Source of the DNA: Bacteroidota bacterium
GTDB taxonomy: Bacteria > Bacteroidota > Bacteroidia > Cytophagales > Cyclobacteriaceae
Assembly: GCA_024280115.1 (NCBI GenBank)
Contig: JAJRQT010000153.1
Span: 1 to 61,076 of the forward strand
Length of the DNA stretch: 61,076 bases
Direction of reading: 5' to 3'
Below the pieces are notes generated by a model. That model made no database searches. It saw nothing but the letters and a program-made list of their open reading frames with translations, and had not been told where the DNA came from. Shown here piece after piece: positions 43,280-52,841 of this stretch; position 1 is the first letter of the stretch; each line of letters opens with the position of its first letter. A program made the position numbers and the translations under genes.

Positions 43280-44520
43280 TTGTGTGTAGTTATTTTAACC
43301 ATCCGCTTTGTTCAAACGAACGATAAATTTGTTTTAAATTCTTTTTTGTTAATACATCACTTATTTTTTCTGTTACTCCGAAAATGCAACCTTGACAAGT
43401 ATTAAGTTGAATATCAGATTTCCTTAATTCATTCATTCGGTTTAATTCGGTTTGTGTTATTTCAATTCCATTTTGATTTAGAAATTCAAGTCCAATGTAA
43501 CCATATGTGGCAATTTCTGGATTTATAGATTTTAACCAATTTGCTAATTTGTTATAATTCTTTTTTTGAACAAGACCGAGCATTTCTTGGCATTTGTCAG
43601 GTGGTGTTCCTGTAAAACCACAAAATGTTCCATATGTATAAACGTTCAAATCTGTATTCTCTAATTGTGGATTTTCTATTCTTTCAACAAGTGTTTTTTG
43701 TTCCTTGTTGTCAGTTAGTTTCAAATACGCTAAATCTTTATTAGACTTAATAATATTGAGATTGTATGAACTTCCAGCAATTCTGATTTCTATATTCTCT
43801 TGTGTCAGATTATTTTCAATTTGTCTGCTCAAAACTATTCGTTTTTTAAGTCCATAAGACTCTTTTTCGGTGACTTTCTCAGTATTCCAAAATTCACTTA
43901 ACAGTTCAAAATCAAAACTGTCTGCTTTTAATATTTCTATAAGATTATCTATTTTATGCTGAACAGGCTCACTATTAAACTCAAAGTTAACTCTTGATGA
44001 AATCCCGAACTCTCCATCATTGTTAATTTCGATTTTATAGATTTTCTCATCAGTATTATATCCTTTTTTGTCTGGGTCTTTTTTTATGAAAAATGTTATT
44101 CCATTTTGTGGTCTCCAAACATAATTTTTTGAGGTAAAACATCCTTCCTCGTTGTACAATTCCAAAACGTCATTCATTGTACTTTTGCTTAGTACAATTC
44201 CTTTTTCAGTTTTTGCTTTGAAGGGTGCTTCAACATAAATTGAATGGATAATTTCATTTTTGTCATAAGGGTCAATTTGAAAAGTCAAACCAATCTTTTT
44301 GTATTTATATCTTTTTGATGATGCTATTTCAGATAGTGTATAGTCAGTTCCATAAATTTCGATAACGTCAGAAATATTTGTCGAGTCAATGACAACTGGA
44401 ATTCCTTCAATTCCTTTGTTTGGAATAATTAAACTTGTTTGTCCGAAAATTGGGTTAAAACAAATTACAAATAAGATGATATTTATTGTTCTGATTTTCA
44501 TTTCCTTAATTACACACAAC
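43280..44520 (-). mobile_element. Candidate integron-like gene cassette (exported-protein cargo)
   Basis: Bounded by TTGTGTGTAGTTA (43280-43292) and TAATTACACACAA (44507-44519), inverted copies matching at 12 of 13 bases, with the same single mismatch position as in the unit at 980-2006. The gene fills the unit almost completely: its stop codon lies inside the left repeat and its start codon is only 5 bases from the right repeat. That tightness is typical of cassettes and leaves no room for an internal promoter. Confidence 0.55.
43290..44501 (-). CDS. Exported protein of unknown function (cassette cargo)
   Basis: I chose the ATG at 44501 because it starts a signal peptide (MKIRTINIILFVICF..., cut near IFG) and is preceded by TTAAGGAA inside the candidate cassette; an ATG at 44561 would read through the boundary repeat. 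The 403-residue product has two similar N-terminal units around a DV(I/L)E(I/L)Y motif (DVIEIYGTDYTL, DVLELYNEEGCF), followed by a C-terminal region with cysteines at GTFCGFTGTPPDKC and CQGC. I do not recognise a family. Probably periplasmic or surface-located. Confidence 0.6.
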   Translation of the reverse strand: MKIRTINIILFVICFNPIFGQTSLIIPNKGIEGIPVVIDSTNISDVIEIYGTDYTLSEIASSKRYKYKKIGLTFQIDPYDKNEIIHSIYVEAPFKAKTEKGIVLSKSTMNDVLELYNEEGCFTSKNYVWRPQNGITFFIKKDPDKKGYNTDEKIYKIEINNDGEFGISSRVNFEFNSEPVQHKIDNLIEILKADSFDFELLSEFWNTEKVTEKESYGLKKRIVLSRQIENNLTQENIEIRIAGSSYNLNIIKSNKDLAYLKLTDNKEQKTLVERIENPQLENTDLNVYTYGTFCGFTGTPPDKCQEMLGLVQKKNYNKLANWLKSINPEIATYGYIGLEFLNQNGIEITQTELNRMNELRKSDIQLNTCQGCIFGVTEKISDVLTKKNLKQIYRSFEQSGWLK

Positions 44521-44790
44521 TTGTTTATACATTCAGATTTTCCATACATACCCTCCAGCATTTGTTGGGTATGTTCAGATTTAGTTGCTTATATATCAAA
44601 GGCATCAATTGGATTCTTAAAATTTTTGAAATGTTTTAATGTAACGGTGGCCTGACATATCTTAAAAAAATTAGTCCTTATTGAAAGCATCACAAAAATG
44701 TAATTTAAATATAGTCAATAAATCGTTTTCATTGCTTATCTCCGCCATTTATGATGAAACAATTTGGCGCTGTTCCAGGGAATTATACTT

Positions 44791-45089
44791 CCCGTTCCTT
44801 TTTTACACTTCCTGTTAACTGTTCAGGCCTCCTGTTGGTTTTTCAGACTTCCTGTTCTATATATCCAGCTTCCTGTTAGCTTTTTTGGTCTCCTTTACCA
44901 TTATTTAAGCTTCCTGTTAACTTTTTGGATCTCCTGTACTGCTTTTTATGCTTCCTGTTAACTTAATTTGCTTCCTGTTACTATCTGATATGCTCCTGTT
45001 TAACAGGACGAGTAAAATCTTTGACAGGAAAGCGAGGATTTTAACAGGAAGTACATTTTTTGTAACAGGAAATAGATAATTTGAAAAGG
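44791..45089. repeat. Helically phased CCTGTT repeat array with inversion at the centre
   Basis: CCTGTT or a one- or two-base variant starts at 44791, 44811, 44831, 44851, 44872, 44892, 44913, 44933, 44954, 44974 and 44995, i.e. every 20 or 21 bases. At 45001 the orientation flips: the complement AACAGG or a variant starts at 45002, 45023, 45043, 45064 and 45084, again 20/21 bases apart. The junction CCTGTT-T-AACAGG (44995-45007) is a perfect palindrome. The unit consensus is roughly CCTGTTAACTTTTTnnGCTT. Mean spacing of about 20.4 bp is two DNA turns, so all motifs face one side of the helix. The mix of 20 and 21 excludes a coding repeat. Confidence 0.85.
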
Positions 45090-45139
45090 AAATCCAAAGG
45101 TACTTTGTCTCAGCGGGATCTTCTGTAAGAGGCCCTGTG

Positions 45140-45847
45140 TCAGAGATACGTTTTCGTATAGCCGGGGTCTCTTGAAAAAAGGGTGATGCCACCAAATGCA
45201 GCACCACCCTTCATGCTATTGATCAATTTGTTGATCCTTTTTTTACTTTGGTTCTTCCGCTTAAAATAGATACTCACATATCCACTCTTCCTATCCTCAT
45301 CACGCCAGAACGAATACTGAACCGTGGTACGGATTTCATCATCAGCCAATTTCATGTAGCTGTACGCCTTGTCATGCAGCTCCTTTGCATCTGCATCATT
45401 ACCGGCAGCGCCATTGGAATTGGCCAATACTACAGCGAGGTCGTTGGACTGCAAGGCTGCTTCGTTGAGTATCTTTGCCTCTAAGCCAATGGCTTTTAAA
45501 AGCTCCAGGTTTTCCTTTCCCAGCACACTCAGGTCACTCAGATCCTGCAACATATCTGCATTTGATCCACCCTCCCGAATGATCTGCACCTTGTTCACCA
45601 GCTCGGGCTGCTTCCTGAAAGCAAACAGGAAATGATGCACCAGCTCATCCCGGAGATTGAAAGCGTCCGGTGATTTGGCATTCCACTCCTTCTGAGCTTC
45701 TTCACGGCTCTGGGATTCACGCGCCCATATGCTTTGAGCATAGCGGCATGCGCCTGCACGCAAAGGCAAGTCTTCCACCAACTGCCAGTTACGAGCTATG
45801 AGTTTTGAGCCATGAGCTTTGAGTGCCCAGTTGCCAGTACCCAGCAC
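45140..45847 (-). CDS. Conserved hypothetical protein, both ends doubtful
   Basis: The frame encodes 235 residues. The core, from about residue 40 (ARESQSREEAQKEWNAKSPDAF) to 205 (GYVSIYFKRKNQ), is helical and looks like a conserved Bacteroidota protein of unknown function: LRDELVHHFLFAFRKQPELV, NADMLQDLSDLSVLGKENLELL, LHDKAYSYMKLADDEIR. The first 25 or so residues are encoded by a CCAGTT/TGAGC-type simple repeat and are probably not original. The last 25 are encoded by a terminator-like hairpin (45175-45212). So the gene may be truncated at the start and frameshifted at the end. The helically phased array begins 50 bp downstream. Confidence 0.55.
   Translation of the reverse strand: MLGTGNWALKAHGSKLIARNWQLVEDLPLRAGACRYAQSIWARESQSREEAQKEWNAKSPDAFNLRDELVHHFLFAFRKQPELVNKVQIIREGGSNADMLQDLSDLSVLGKENLELLKAIGLEAKILNEAALQSNDLAVVLANSNGAAGNDADAKELHDKAYSYMKLADDEIRTTVQYSFWRDEDRKSGYVSIYFKRKNQSKKRINKLINSMKGGAAFGGITLFSRDPGYTKTYL
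45175..45212 (-). terminator. Terminator-like hairpin inside the end of the preceding frame
   Basis: On the minus strand AAGGGTGGTGC pairs with GGCATCACCCTT around a short loop, followed by TTTTT. It overlaps the last codons of 45140-45847, which suggests the original stop lay earlier. Confidence 0.5.
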
Positions 45848-45915
45848 CCATACCAGTACCCAGATACCAGTTCCTGTTACCTGTTACCTGTTACGAGTTA
45901 CGAGCTGTGAGATAG
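45765..45915. repeat. Degenerate simple repeats (CCAGTTACC / TGAGC / CCTGTTA)
   Basis: Short imperfect tandem copies of CCAGTTGCCAGTACCCAG, GAGCTATGAGTTTTGAGC and TTCCTGTTACCTGTTACC follow one another. Similar CCAGTTACCAGAAACCAG copies lie at 57537-57596. They invade the 5' end of the gene at 45140-45847. Confidence 0.6.
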
Positions 45916-46123
45916 TAAATGGGCTAAAAGGTAAAAGAGAAGGGTTAAGGAAATATGTTCTGACATGGGGTTAATCATAAAAATAATTGAGAAACAATTT
46001 GTTGCGATCTATCCATGTGCTATTTTTAAAGGTATTTTTTACCAGGAATTGTATTAAAAGCAACCCATAAATTGTAATTCTCAGTGGTCATCGATTGATG
46101 ATCATTGTAACATTAAGCCGTCT

Positions 46124-47185
46124 ATGATCCATAACACAAGTGTTGTACGTCAATTTTTGTGTGCCTGCACAAGGTTGAAATATCATTTCGGAATATTCTC
46201 GCTATTGTTGTTTTGCAGCAATTTCATATCATTTGCCCAGACTAAACCCCATCTCAATAATTACCTGTTTAATTATTATTTGATAAATCCAGCAGTGGTG
46301 GGAATAGAAGATTATGTGGATATCAAGTCAAGTTTCAGATCTCAATGGAATGGATTGGAAGGCGCCCCGGAAACCCTGGTCTTGACTGTCCATGGAAATC
46401 TTGAAGGCAAGACTAAGGTAAATCCTGCAAATCCCGTAAGACCCCGGAAATTTTCAGTCGATGAGCATACTGTTGATCTAGGTGGTTACAACGCAAGACC
46501 GCATCATGGATTTGGAGGAATTATTATGGCTGACCGGATCGGGCCATTCTCTAAATTACAGGCAAGCGCCAGCTATGCATATCATATTCCGCTCAGTAAA
46601 AAATACAGGTTGGCTGCAGGTCTTTCGCTGGGGATGATCTATAATAAATTGGATCAGGATAAAATTACACTTCAAAACCCCAACGATCTGGCGGCTACCG
46701 GAGAGCGATATACCAACATCAGCCCGGACCTGGGATTCGGTTTGTGGTTTTATTCAAAATCACTGTTCCTCGGGTTTTCAGGAGGTCAATTATTTAAATA
46801 TAATCAGTCGTACGGAGATTATATTCAATCTGAAAAAGAATCGTACCGGCATTTTATATTTACAGGGGGATATAAATTTTACACGGGTTATAATGTTACA
46901 ATCATACCTTCGGTGGCATTAAAATGGCTTTCTCCGGAGCCCCTGGTTATCGATTATAACCTGGTGTTTTCATTTATCAACAGGGTAAGCCTGGGAATGA
47001 CGTATCGAAACAACAATGAATTTGTAATATCCACCCGTTTCATTGCCAGCTCATTCTTTGAGTTGGGATATGCCTTTGATTATGGGGGCGCCGCAGTTGA
47101 CAGATACAACTCCGGCAGCCATGAATTATATGTGGGACTTCGGTTGAGAAACCGGCACAAGATCCTTTGTCCGGTTCATCTTTAA
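46124..47185 (+). CDS. PorP/SprF family type IX secretion membrane protein
   Basis: The 353-residue outer-membrane barrel has a signal peptide ending near FISFAQ and the family start LNNYLFNYYLINPAVVGIEDY with FRSQWNGLEGAPET. Later strands (ASASYAYHIPLSKKYRLAAGLSLG, LGFGLWFYSKSLFLGFSGGQ-type, YAFDYGG) and a C-terminus rich in aromatic residues fit PorP/SprF. These proteins anchor partner cargo with type-B sorting domains at the cell surface. The giant type-B protein begins 6 bp downstream, the usual gene pair. An internal start is possible because the first 20 residues precede the hydrophobic core. Confidence 0.88.
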   Translation: MIHNTSVVRQFLCACTRLKYHFGIFSLLLFCSNFISFAQTKPHLNNYLFNYYLINPAVVGIEDYVDIKSSFRSQWNGLEGAPETLVLTVHGNLEGKTKVNPANPVRPRKFSVDEHTVDLGGYNARPHHGFGGIIMADRIGPFSKLQASASYAYHIPLSKKYRLAAGLSLGMIYNKLDQDKITLQNPNDLAATGERYTNISPDLGFGLWFYSKSLFLGFSGGQLFKYNQSYGDYIQSEKESYRHFIFTGGYKFYTGYNVTIIPSVALKWLSPEPLVIDYNLVFSFINRVSLGMTYRNNNEFVISTRFIASSFFELGYAFDYGGAAVDRYNSGSHELYVGLRLRNRHKILCPVHL

Positions 47186-47191
47186 TTTTCA

Positions 47192-50100
47192 ATGATAGCA
47201 ATTTGTAAACCATATTTTAAAAGGTCAGGCATTAATCTCAGATTTATCGCGGTAATCGGTATGTGGTCGATTTGTTCTTTTCAAACCTGTTTTGCGGATG
47301 ACTTCTACTGGGCAGGTGGTACTGGAAGATGGTCAGATTATCAAAATCACTAGATGCGTACTTCCGGAGGAACAAACTCTCATAGCAGGGTGCCCACAAT
47401 AAAAGACGATGTTTTTTTCGATGAAAATTCTTTCACTACAGATGGCCAGCAAGTGCAAATTGATATTCTGATCGCTGAAGTAAATGATCTTGACTTTTCT
47501 GAAATCACAAAATCAGCTACCATAGAAACCATTGCGGCAGGCAGGGATATTACGGTTTTCGGGTCATTGTATATGAATGATAAGGTAAAAAGCAACCTTC
47601 CAAATCTCATTATTGCCTCGAAATCAAGGGACGCAGTTGTAAATTCTGCAGGAATTCATTTGGCCAGGCGCCTTACACTTGCAAATACTAAAATACTTGA
47701 ACTTACGACAGATAACCGTACGGTTTGTGATCAGCTTGTAATATCAGGAACGGGAACTGTAACCCTGAAGGACTCCTTGCTCGTAGCCAATGAAATCCTA
47801 ATTTATAGCGGCCAATTCAGGACCAGTAGCAAGTATATCAGCTCTAATGGAATTAGTATAAAAGGAGGAAGTGCCAGGGTCGATCTGATGAAATCAATTA
47901 TTGATGTGAAGAATTGGTCTATAAATCGGATCAATACATTCTCGGCGGGCAACTCAACCATTTCTGTCAATAATCCGATAAAAGGTAGCTTTCATGGCGC
48001 CGGTTATACTTACTACGATGTAGCCCTTTGCGGGAAAATATCAGTAAGCGGAGATAATTCCTTTCATGAACTGACTTTTTGTGAGGGGTCAGATATTCAA
48101 ATAAAAGCAGGACACACTCAAACAGTAAAGCAACTGATTGCCGAAGGTACGCCTGGCAATCCCATTCGAATTTCCTCAGATATATTTGACGAAGAAGCAT
48201 TTATCCGGCAAAACAGCGGAAGTCTTAATGCTTCTTCACTGAGTTTGGAAGATATTCACGCAAAGGGCGGAGCAGATTTCAATGCAAGCAATTCTGTCGA
48301 TATGGGAAATGTGGAAGGGTGGAATATAACAGCACCGGCCAAAAAAACATACTATTGGGTAAGGGGTTCGGGGAATTGGTCGGACTATGAAAATCATTGG
48401 GCAACCACTTCGGGAGGAAGTCAATTTCATGAAGGTCTGCCCACAGTTTATGATGATGTGATATTTGATAAAAATTCATTTTCTTCCAGTTCGGAAGTGG
48501 TGATAGATCTATATCATGCCTATGCGGGCAATATGGATTGGACAGGAGTTGATGATCCAGTGCTGATAAGACAAGAGCAAAATGATACTGGTAAGAATAT
48601 AAAAATTGTGAGGCTGCATATTTTCGGGTCTTATTATTTCAATAAAAATGCAAGTAGCGAACTCGAATATATAAGGTTTAAAAATGATGAAAATGGCGTT
48701 GTAGATAGTAAAGGCCGCGCAATTTCCGGCACTTTAAATTTTTACCATACGGGAGTATATTCAATTCTTGCTCACAGTCAGTTGTTATCAGGATCTGTCA
48801 ATTTAGAACGGGAAGGCGCAACCATCATTGAAGATTCCGTGCTGATAGAAGGTGATCTGAATATGTTTCAAGGAGAGCTGATTGTTGACAGCAGTTATAT
48901 AAGTGTTCCTCAAATAAATTTATCTGCAGGCAGGCTCAATATTATAAAATCAACAATACTGACAAAGCGTTGGAATTTACAGAATATTTCGGAATTCAAA
49001 TCCGATTCTTCTTTAGTTAGAGTAGAATCATACAGCAACGGTTTATTCGATGGGGGAAATCAGGATTATTTTGATGTCATTCTATGTGGGCGAATATATG
49101 TAGGAGGAGAGAATACCTATAATAAATTGGAGTTTTGTCCGGGCGCTGATATTTATTTGCCTGCAAATCAAACTCAAATTGCAGATACATTGGTCGTGAG
49201 TGGCACTGCAAGTTTTCCCATTTCTGTCAATTCGAATGCTGAGGGCCAACAAGCGGGGATAGCGCAAAATGGTGGTACGGTGGATGGGCAATATCTTTAC
49301 CTGATGGACAGCAAAGCAGAGGGGGCCGTTTTTACCGCAATAGAAACAGTAGATCTCGGAAATGTGGATGGATGGAATATCACCAGCCCTATTCCTAAAA
49401 CATACTACTGGGTCGGAGGATCCGGATTGTGGAGTGAATACAATATACATTGGGCGACTTCATCGGGAGGTACTGTATTTTATGATCGTATTCCCGGAGC
49501 ACTGGATGAAGTTATTTTTGATGAAAACTCCTTTTTACTCAGCAATGGAGCGGTTGAAGTTGACCAGATAAAAGCATATGTAAAGCAGATAGATTTTTCT
49601 GATGTAAACAGCAGTTTTAATATTGATGGAGGGATTGAGATGTGGGTATTTGGCGACTTTCAATTTAATGAAAATGGCAACAGCGGATTGGGTTTATTGA
49701 AATTCCCGGTTGACACAGCCGCTTTTGAAATTGTATCCAGGGGCAGACGCCTGGCTGCTACTCTTTTATTTGACCACCAGGGAGATTATGATCTGATTAC
49801 CGGGAATGAGAAAATTTCCTCTAATATCTTCCTGAGAAATAATGGAAAAATTAACCTTTTGGGTGATTTAAAGCTGGACTCAGAATTTAATGCCACAGAT
49901 GGAACCTTCATCACCAATGACCACGAATTGGAGATTCCGTTTTTTGATTTTGAGCATAGCTCCAGTGAGGGTAATAATGGAACACTCAATATCGGTAATT
50001 CTCATATTACCGTAAAATCCTGGAAGATCGGTAAGCAGGTTAATTTCTCAAGCGATTCATCGGAAATTAACGTTCTGAGTCCTGATGAAGGCGCATATTT

Positions 50101-52387
50101 CTATGGAGGTGACAATGATTATCAAAAGGTTAACCTGGCATGCCTTGTTTACATTCAGGATGATAACAGCTACGATAAACTTACGATTACTTACGGGGCC
50201 AAAATATTTATTAAGGGTGTACAATCCGTCAAAGAGCTCGTAGCCACTGGCACTTCGGGAAATCCGATCAGGATAAATGGCGGATCATTCAGAAAATCTT
50301 CTGGTAAAGTAACAAATCAGTACCTGGTATTGAACAATAACAGGGCATTTGGAGGCGCTGAATTTATAGCCGAAAATTCCATTGATGGAGGAGGAAACAG
50401 GGGATGGAAAATAAAACCACCGTTGGGAAATGTTGATACAAATGTTCTGAATGTATTAGATGGAGAACCATTATGCGGTCAGGCCATTGAAACTACCTTA
50501 AGCTTTCCTCCGGAATTATTAACCACCTTCCGATGGTTTAAAGATGGCGCCCCGTTGGGCTCTGATAGCTCGACAATTGTAGTAAGCGCCGAAGGTGATT
50601 ACTATGTAGAATTGACCAATGCGTGTGGAACTGTTGCACAAAGTAACACAATCGAAATAAGGCGGGAAGGCCCTCCGGAGGTTCCGGAGATTTATGATGA
50701 AGGTACTACCAGCATTTGCGGAGATCAACCTATAGATGTAAAGATGAATACCGATGAACAACCGAGGGTCCACTACAGATGGATGAGAAATGGGGTAATT
50801 TTCGGTGAAGATGAACCGGATATTGATGTTGATGAAGTAGGCACCTATACCCTCCGCCTGACTAAAGGTGAGTGCGTTGTTGATAGCAGGGACAGTGTGG
50901 TGGTTATTATTAAATATGATGTCCCTGATGTGCAAAGTTTACAACTAGCCGGGAATGACACAATTTGCCTTGGAGATAGCAGTCAGTTCCAGGTGCCGTA
51001 TGAGGTGGGGACTACTTATAATTGGAATAATGGAGATACAATAATTTCTACGCAAACAAATTATTTTGAAGCTAAATTGGAGGGCACCTATATATTGGAG
51101 TTGGAGAACGGTTGCGGAAGTATTAATGCAAACGGATCTTATTTTTTGAAAGTTAAAGAAGTTCCAGGACAGCAACAGATTATTGTGGATGGCCCGGATA
51201 CTTTTTGTTATTATGATAGTGTTGCGTTACGAGTTCCTTTGGAAGAGGAAGTGACATATCAATGGCTTGTCAATAGTTCTGTTCCGGTTGAAAATTTCTC
51301 GAAAAATAGGGCATTCACAGATACAACCGGCTTCTATGCGGTGTCCATGAAAAACAGATGTGGTGTTACTGTTACTGATAATGTTGCTATAAATCATCTA
51401 TACCTGCCGGATAAAAGAGATATTAAAATAAACGGGGATACAATATTCTGCATTGGAGAAAAGGTGGTTTTTTCGATTGATACAAAAGCCGGAGAATCAT
51501 GGCGATGGTTTGATGAAGGACAAATAATCTATGAAAATATCCAGAGCATTACGACTACAGAGCCTGGGCTGTATTCAGCAGAAATCACCAACATCTGCGG
51601 AACAACTCCCACCAATAATATCATTCCAATTGAAGTTAAAGAAATTCCACCACCCACCATCGTTGAAGAATATTACGATCAATGTGGCCCTGGAGAGCTC
51701 ACCGTAAAGGTCAGCGGTGGATTGGACGGCAACTATGTCTGGCGCGATGAGAATAATCAGTTGATCCATGGATTGAACAGTGAAGAAATTATAGTTCCTA
51801 TCAATATTTCAAAGGACTATTTTGTTACCCTGACCAATGGATATTGTGAAGGCCCCGGCAGTATTGTTTATATGAATGTCCTTGATGTTCCTGTAGCTGA
51901 TGCCGGCGAAGACAAGACAGTTATTTATGGCGATGAAGTGATACTTGGCGGCGAGCATGATTATCCCAATACATATTACCTCTGGACTCCTGATAATTGG
52001 ATGAATAGAAACTCACTTCCAACACCAAAAATTCGTCCACAGGAAAGTACAGTTTACACAGTTGAAGCCATTGGCAAAAATGGGTGCAGCTCCTTTGATG
52101 AGGTGAATGTAATGGTTTCGTTTGAATTGGTGATTCCAAATACATTTACCCCAAACAATGATGGGACCAATGATGTCTGGCAAATCAGGAATATTGTATT
52201 TCACCCGGGTAGTAAAGTGGAAATATTCAACAGATGGGGAACAAAGTTGTATGAAGCTTCCGGGTATCAAAATGATTGGGATGGGACCTATAATGGTAAA
52301 AATCTGCCGGTTGATACTTATTTCTATGTAATCCAGCTTAACGATGGAAATAAGCCAAATAAAGGCCCTTTAACGATTCTTCGATGA
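47192..52387 (+). CDS. Giant type-B T9SS surface protein interrupted by an in-frame amber codon
   Basis: An ATG at 47192, 6 bp after the PorP gene, starts a signal peptide and FYWAGGTGRWSDYQNH, then TAG at 47351-47353, then the open frame continues for 1677 codons from 47354. Two later repeats read YYWVRGSGNWSDYENHWATTSGG and YYWVGGSGLWSEYNIHWATSSGG (split by one repeat of about 350 residues), so the TAG replaces a Trp (TGG). After three such beta-helix-like units come several PKD/Ig-like domains (from about 50440) and a C-terminal gliding-motility-type sorting domain: IPNTFTPNNDGTNDVW, EIFNRWGTKLYE, WDGTYNGKNLPVDTYFY. It is adhesin-like. Expression depends on readthrough or on the codon being an error. 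Confidence 0.85.
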
Positions 52388-52400
52388 TGAGCTATTCATA

Positions 52401-52540
52401 AGACTCTGTCTATAAACTATGATGGTTCATAAATACAAAAAAATGAATACCTATATTCCCCTCCTTGGAGGGGCGTAGGGGTGGGTCTATATAAAAACCA
52501 TTCATTATTTTGAATTTTATCGACTTTATGGACAGGCTCT
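52401..52540. repeat. MITE-like inverted-repeat element
   Basis: AGACTCTGTCTATAAA (52401-52416) and TTTATGGACAGGCTCT (52525-52540) are inverted with 13 of 16 bases complementary. The ends resemble those of the palindrome at 11074-11210. The interior holds CCCCTCCTTGGAGGGG, a perfect hairpin, and no coding sequence. Confidence 0.5.
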
Positions 52541-52581
52541 AATTATAGATAGACCTATGAAAAGGAGAAAACAATATCAAT

Positions 52582-52739
52582 ATGTTTAACTGGGTATCGG
52601 AATTGGTGTTGGAGTCGATACTGCAATCGGCACTACCATGGGAAACATAGCTTTAGGCACAGCGCTTGGGGCCGGAATCGGATTTGCCCTGGCTTTTTCA
52701 CTGGCGGCCGTAAACAATAAACAGGATAGTGACAGATAA
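52582..52739 (+). pseudogene. Small Gly-rich membrane protein, frameshifted
   Basis: A good ribosome site (AAAGGAG) precedes ATG at 52582, which reads MFNWV and then shifts out of frame. In the next frame the sequence continues IGIGVGVDTAIGTTMGNIAL and then GTALGAGIGFALAFSLAAVNN up to TAA at 52739. Alternating Gly and Ile/Ala are typical of tiny glycine-zipper membrane proteins. A one-base deletion after the fourth codon explains the break. The remaining intact piece could start at ATG 52638 (33 residues). Confidence 0.5.
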
Positions 52740-52841
52740 GATGGTGTGAACAGGTCTGATTAACCTGGTATTTGGTTTATTTGAAGTGGATTTACTAAGT
52801 CGTTTATTATTTTAAATTGTAATTTTTTAAAACCTTGTTAT

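Noticed and set aside
44764..44961. 65-residue hydrophobic frame across the phased array
   Set aside because: Its hydrophobicity comes from T-rich repeat units, and the 20/21-nt spacing cannot maintain a coding repeat.
44791..45089. CRISPR array
   Set aside because: Repeats are only about 6-9 conserved bases with 11-14 variable bases between, far shorter than CRISPR repeats and spacers. The array changes strand in the middle and no cas gene is present.
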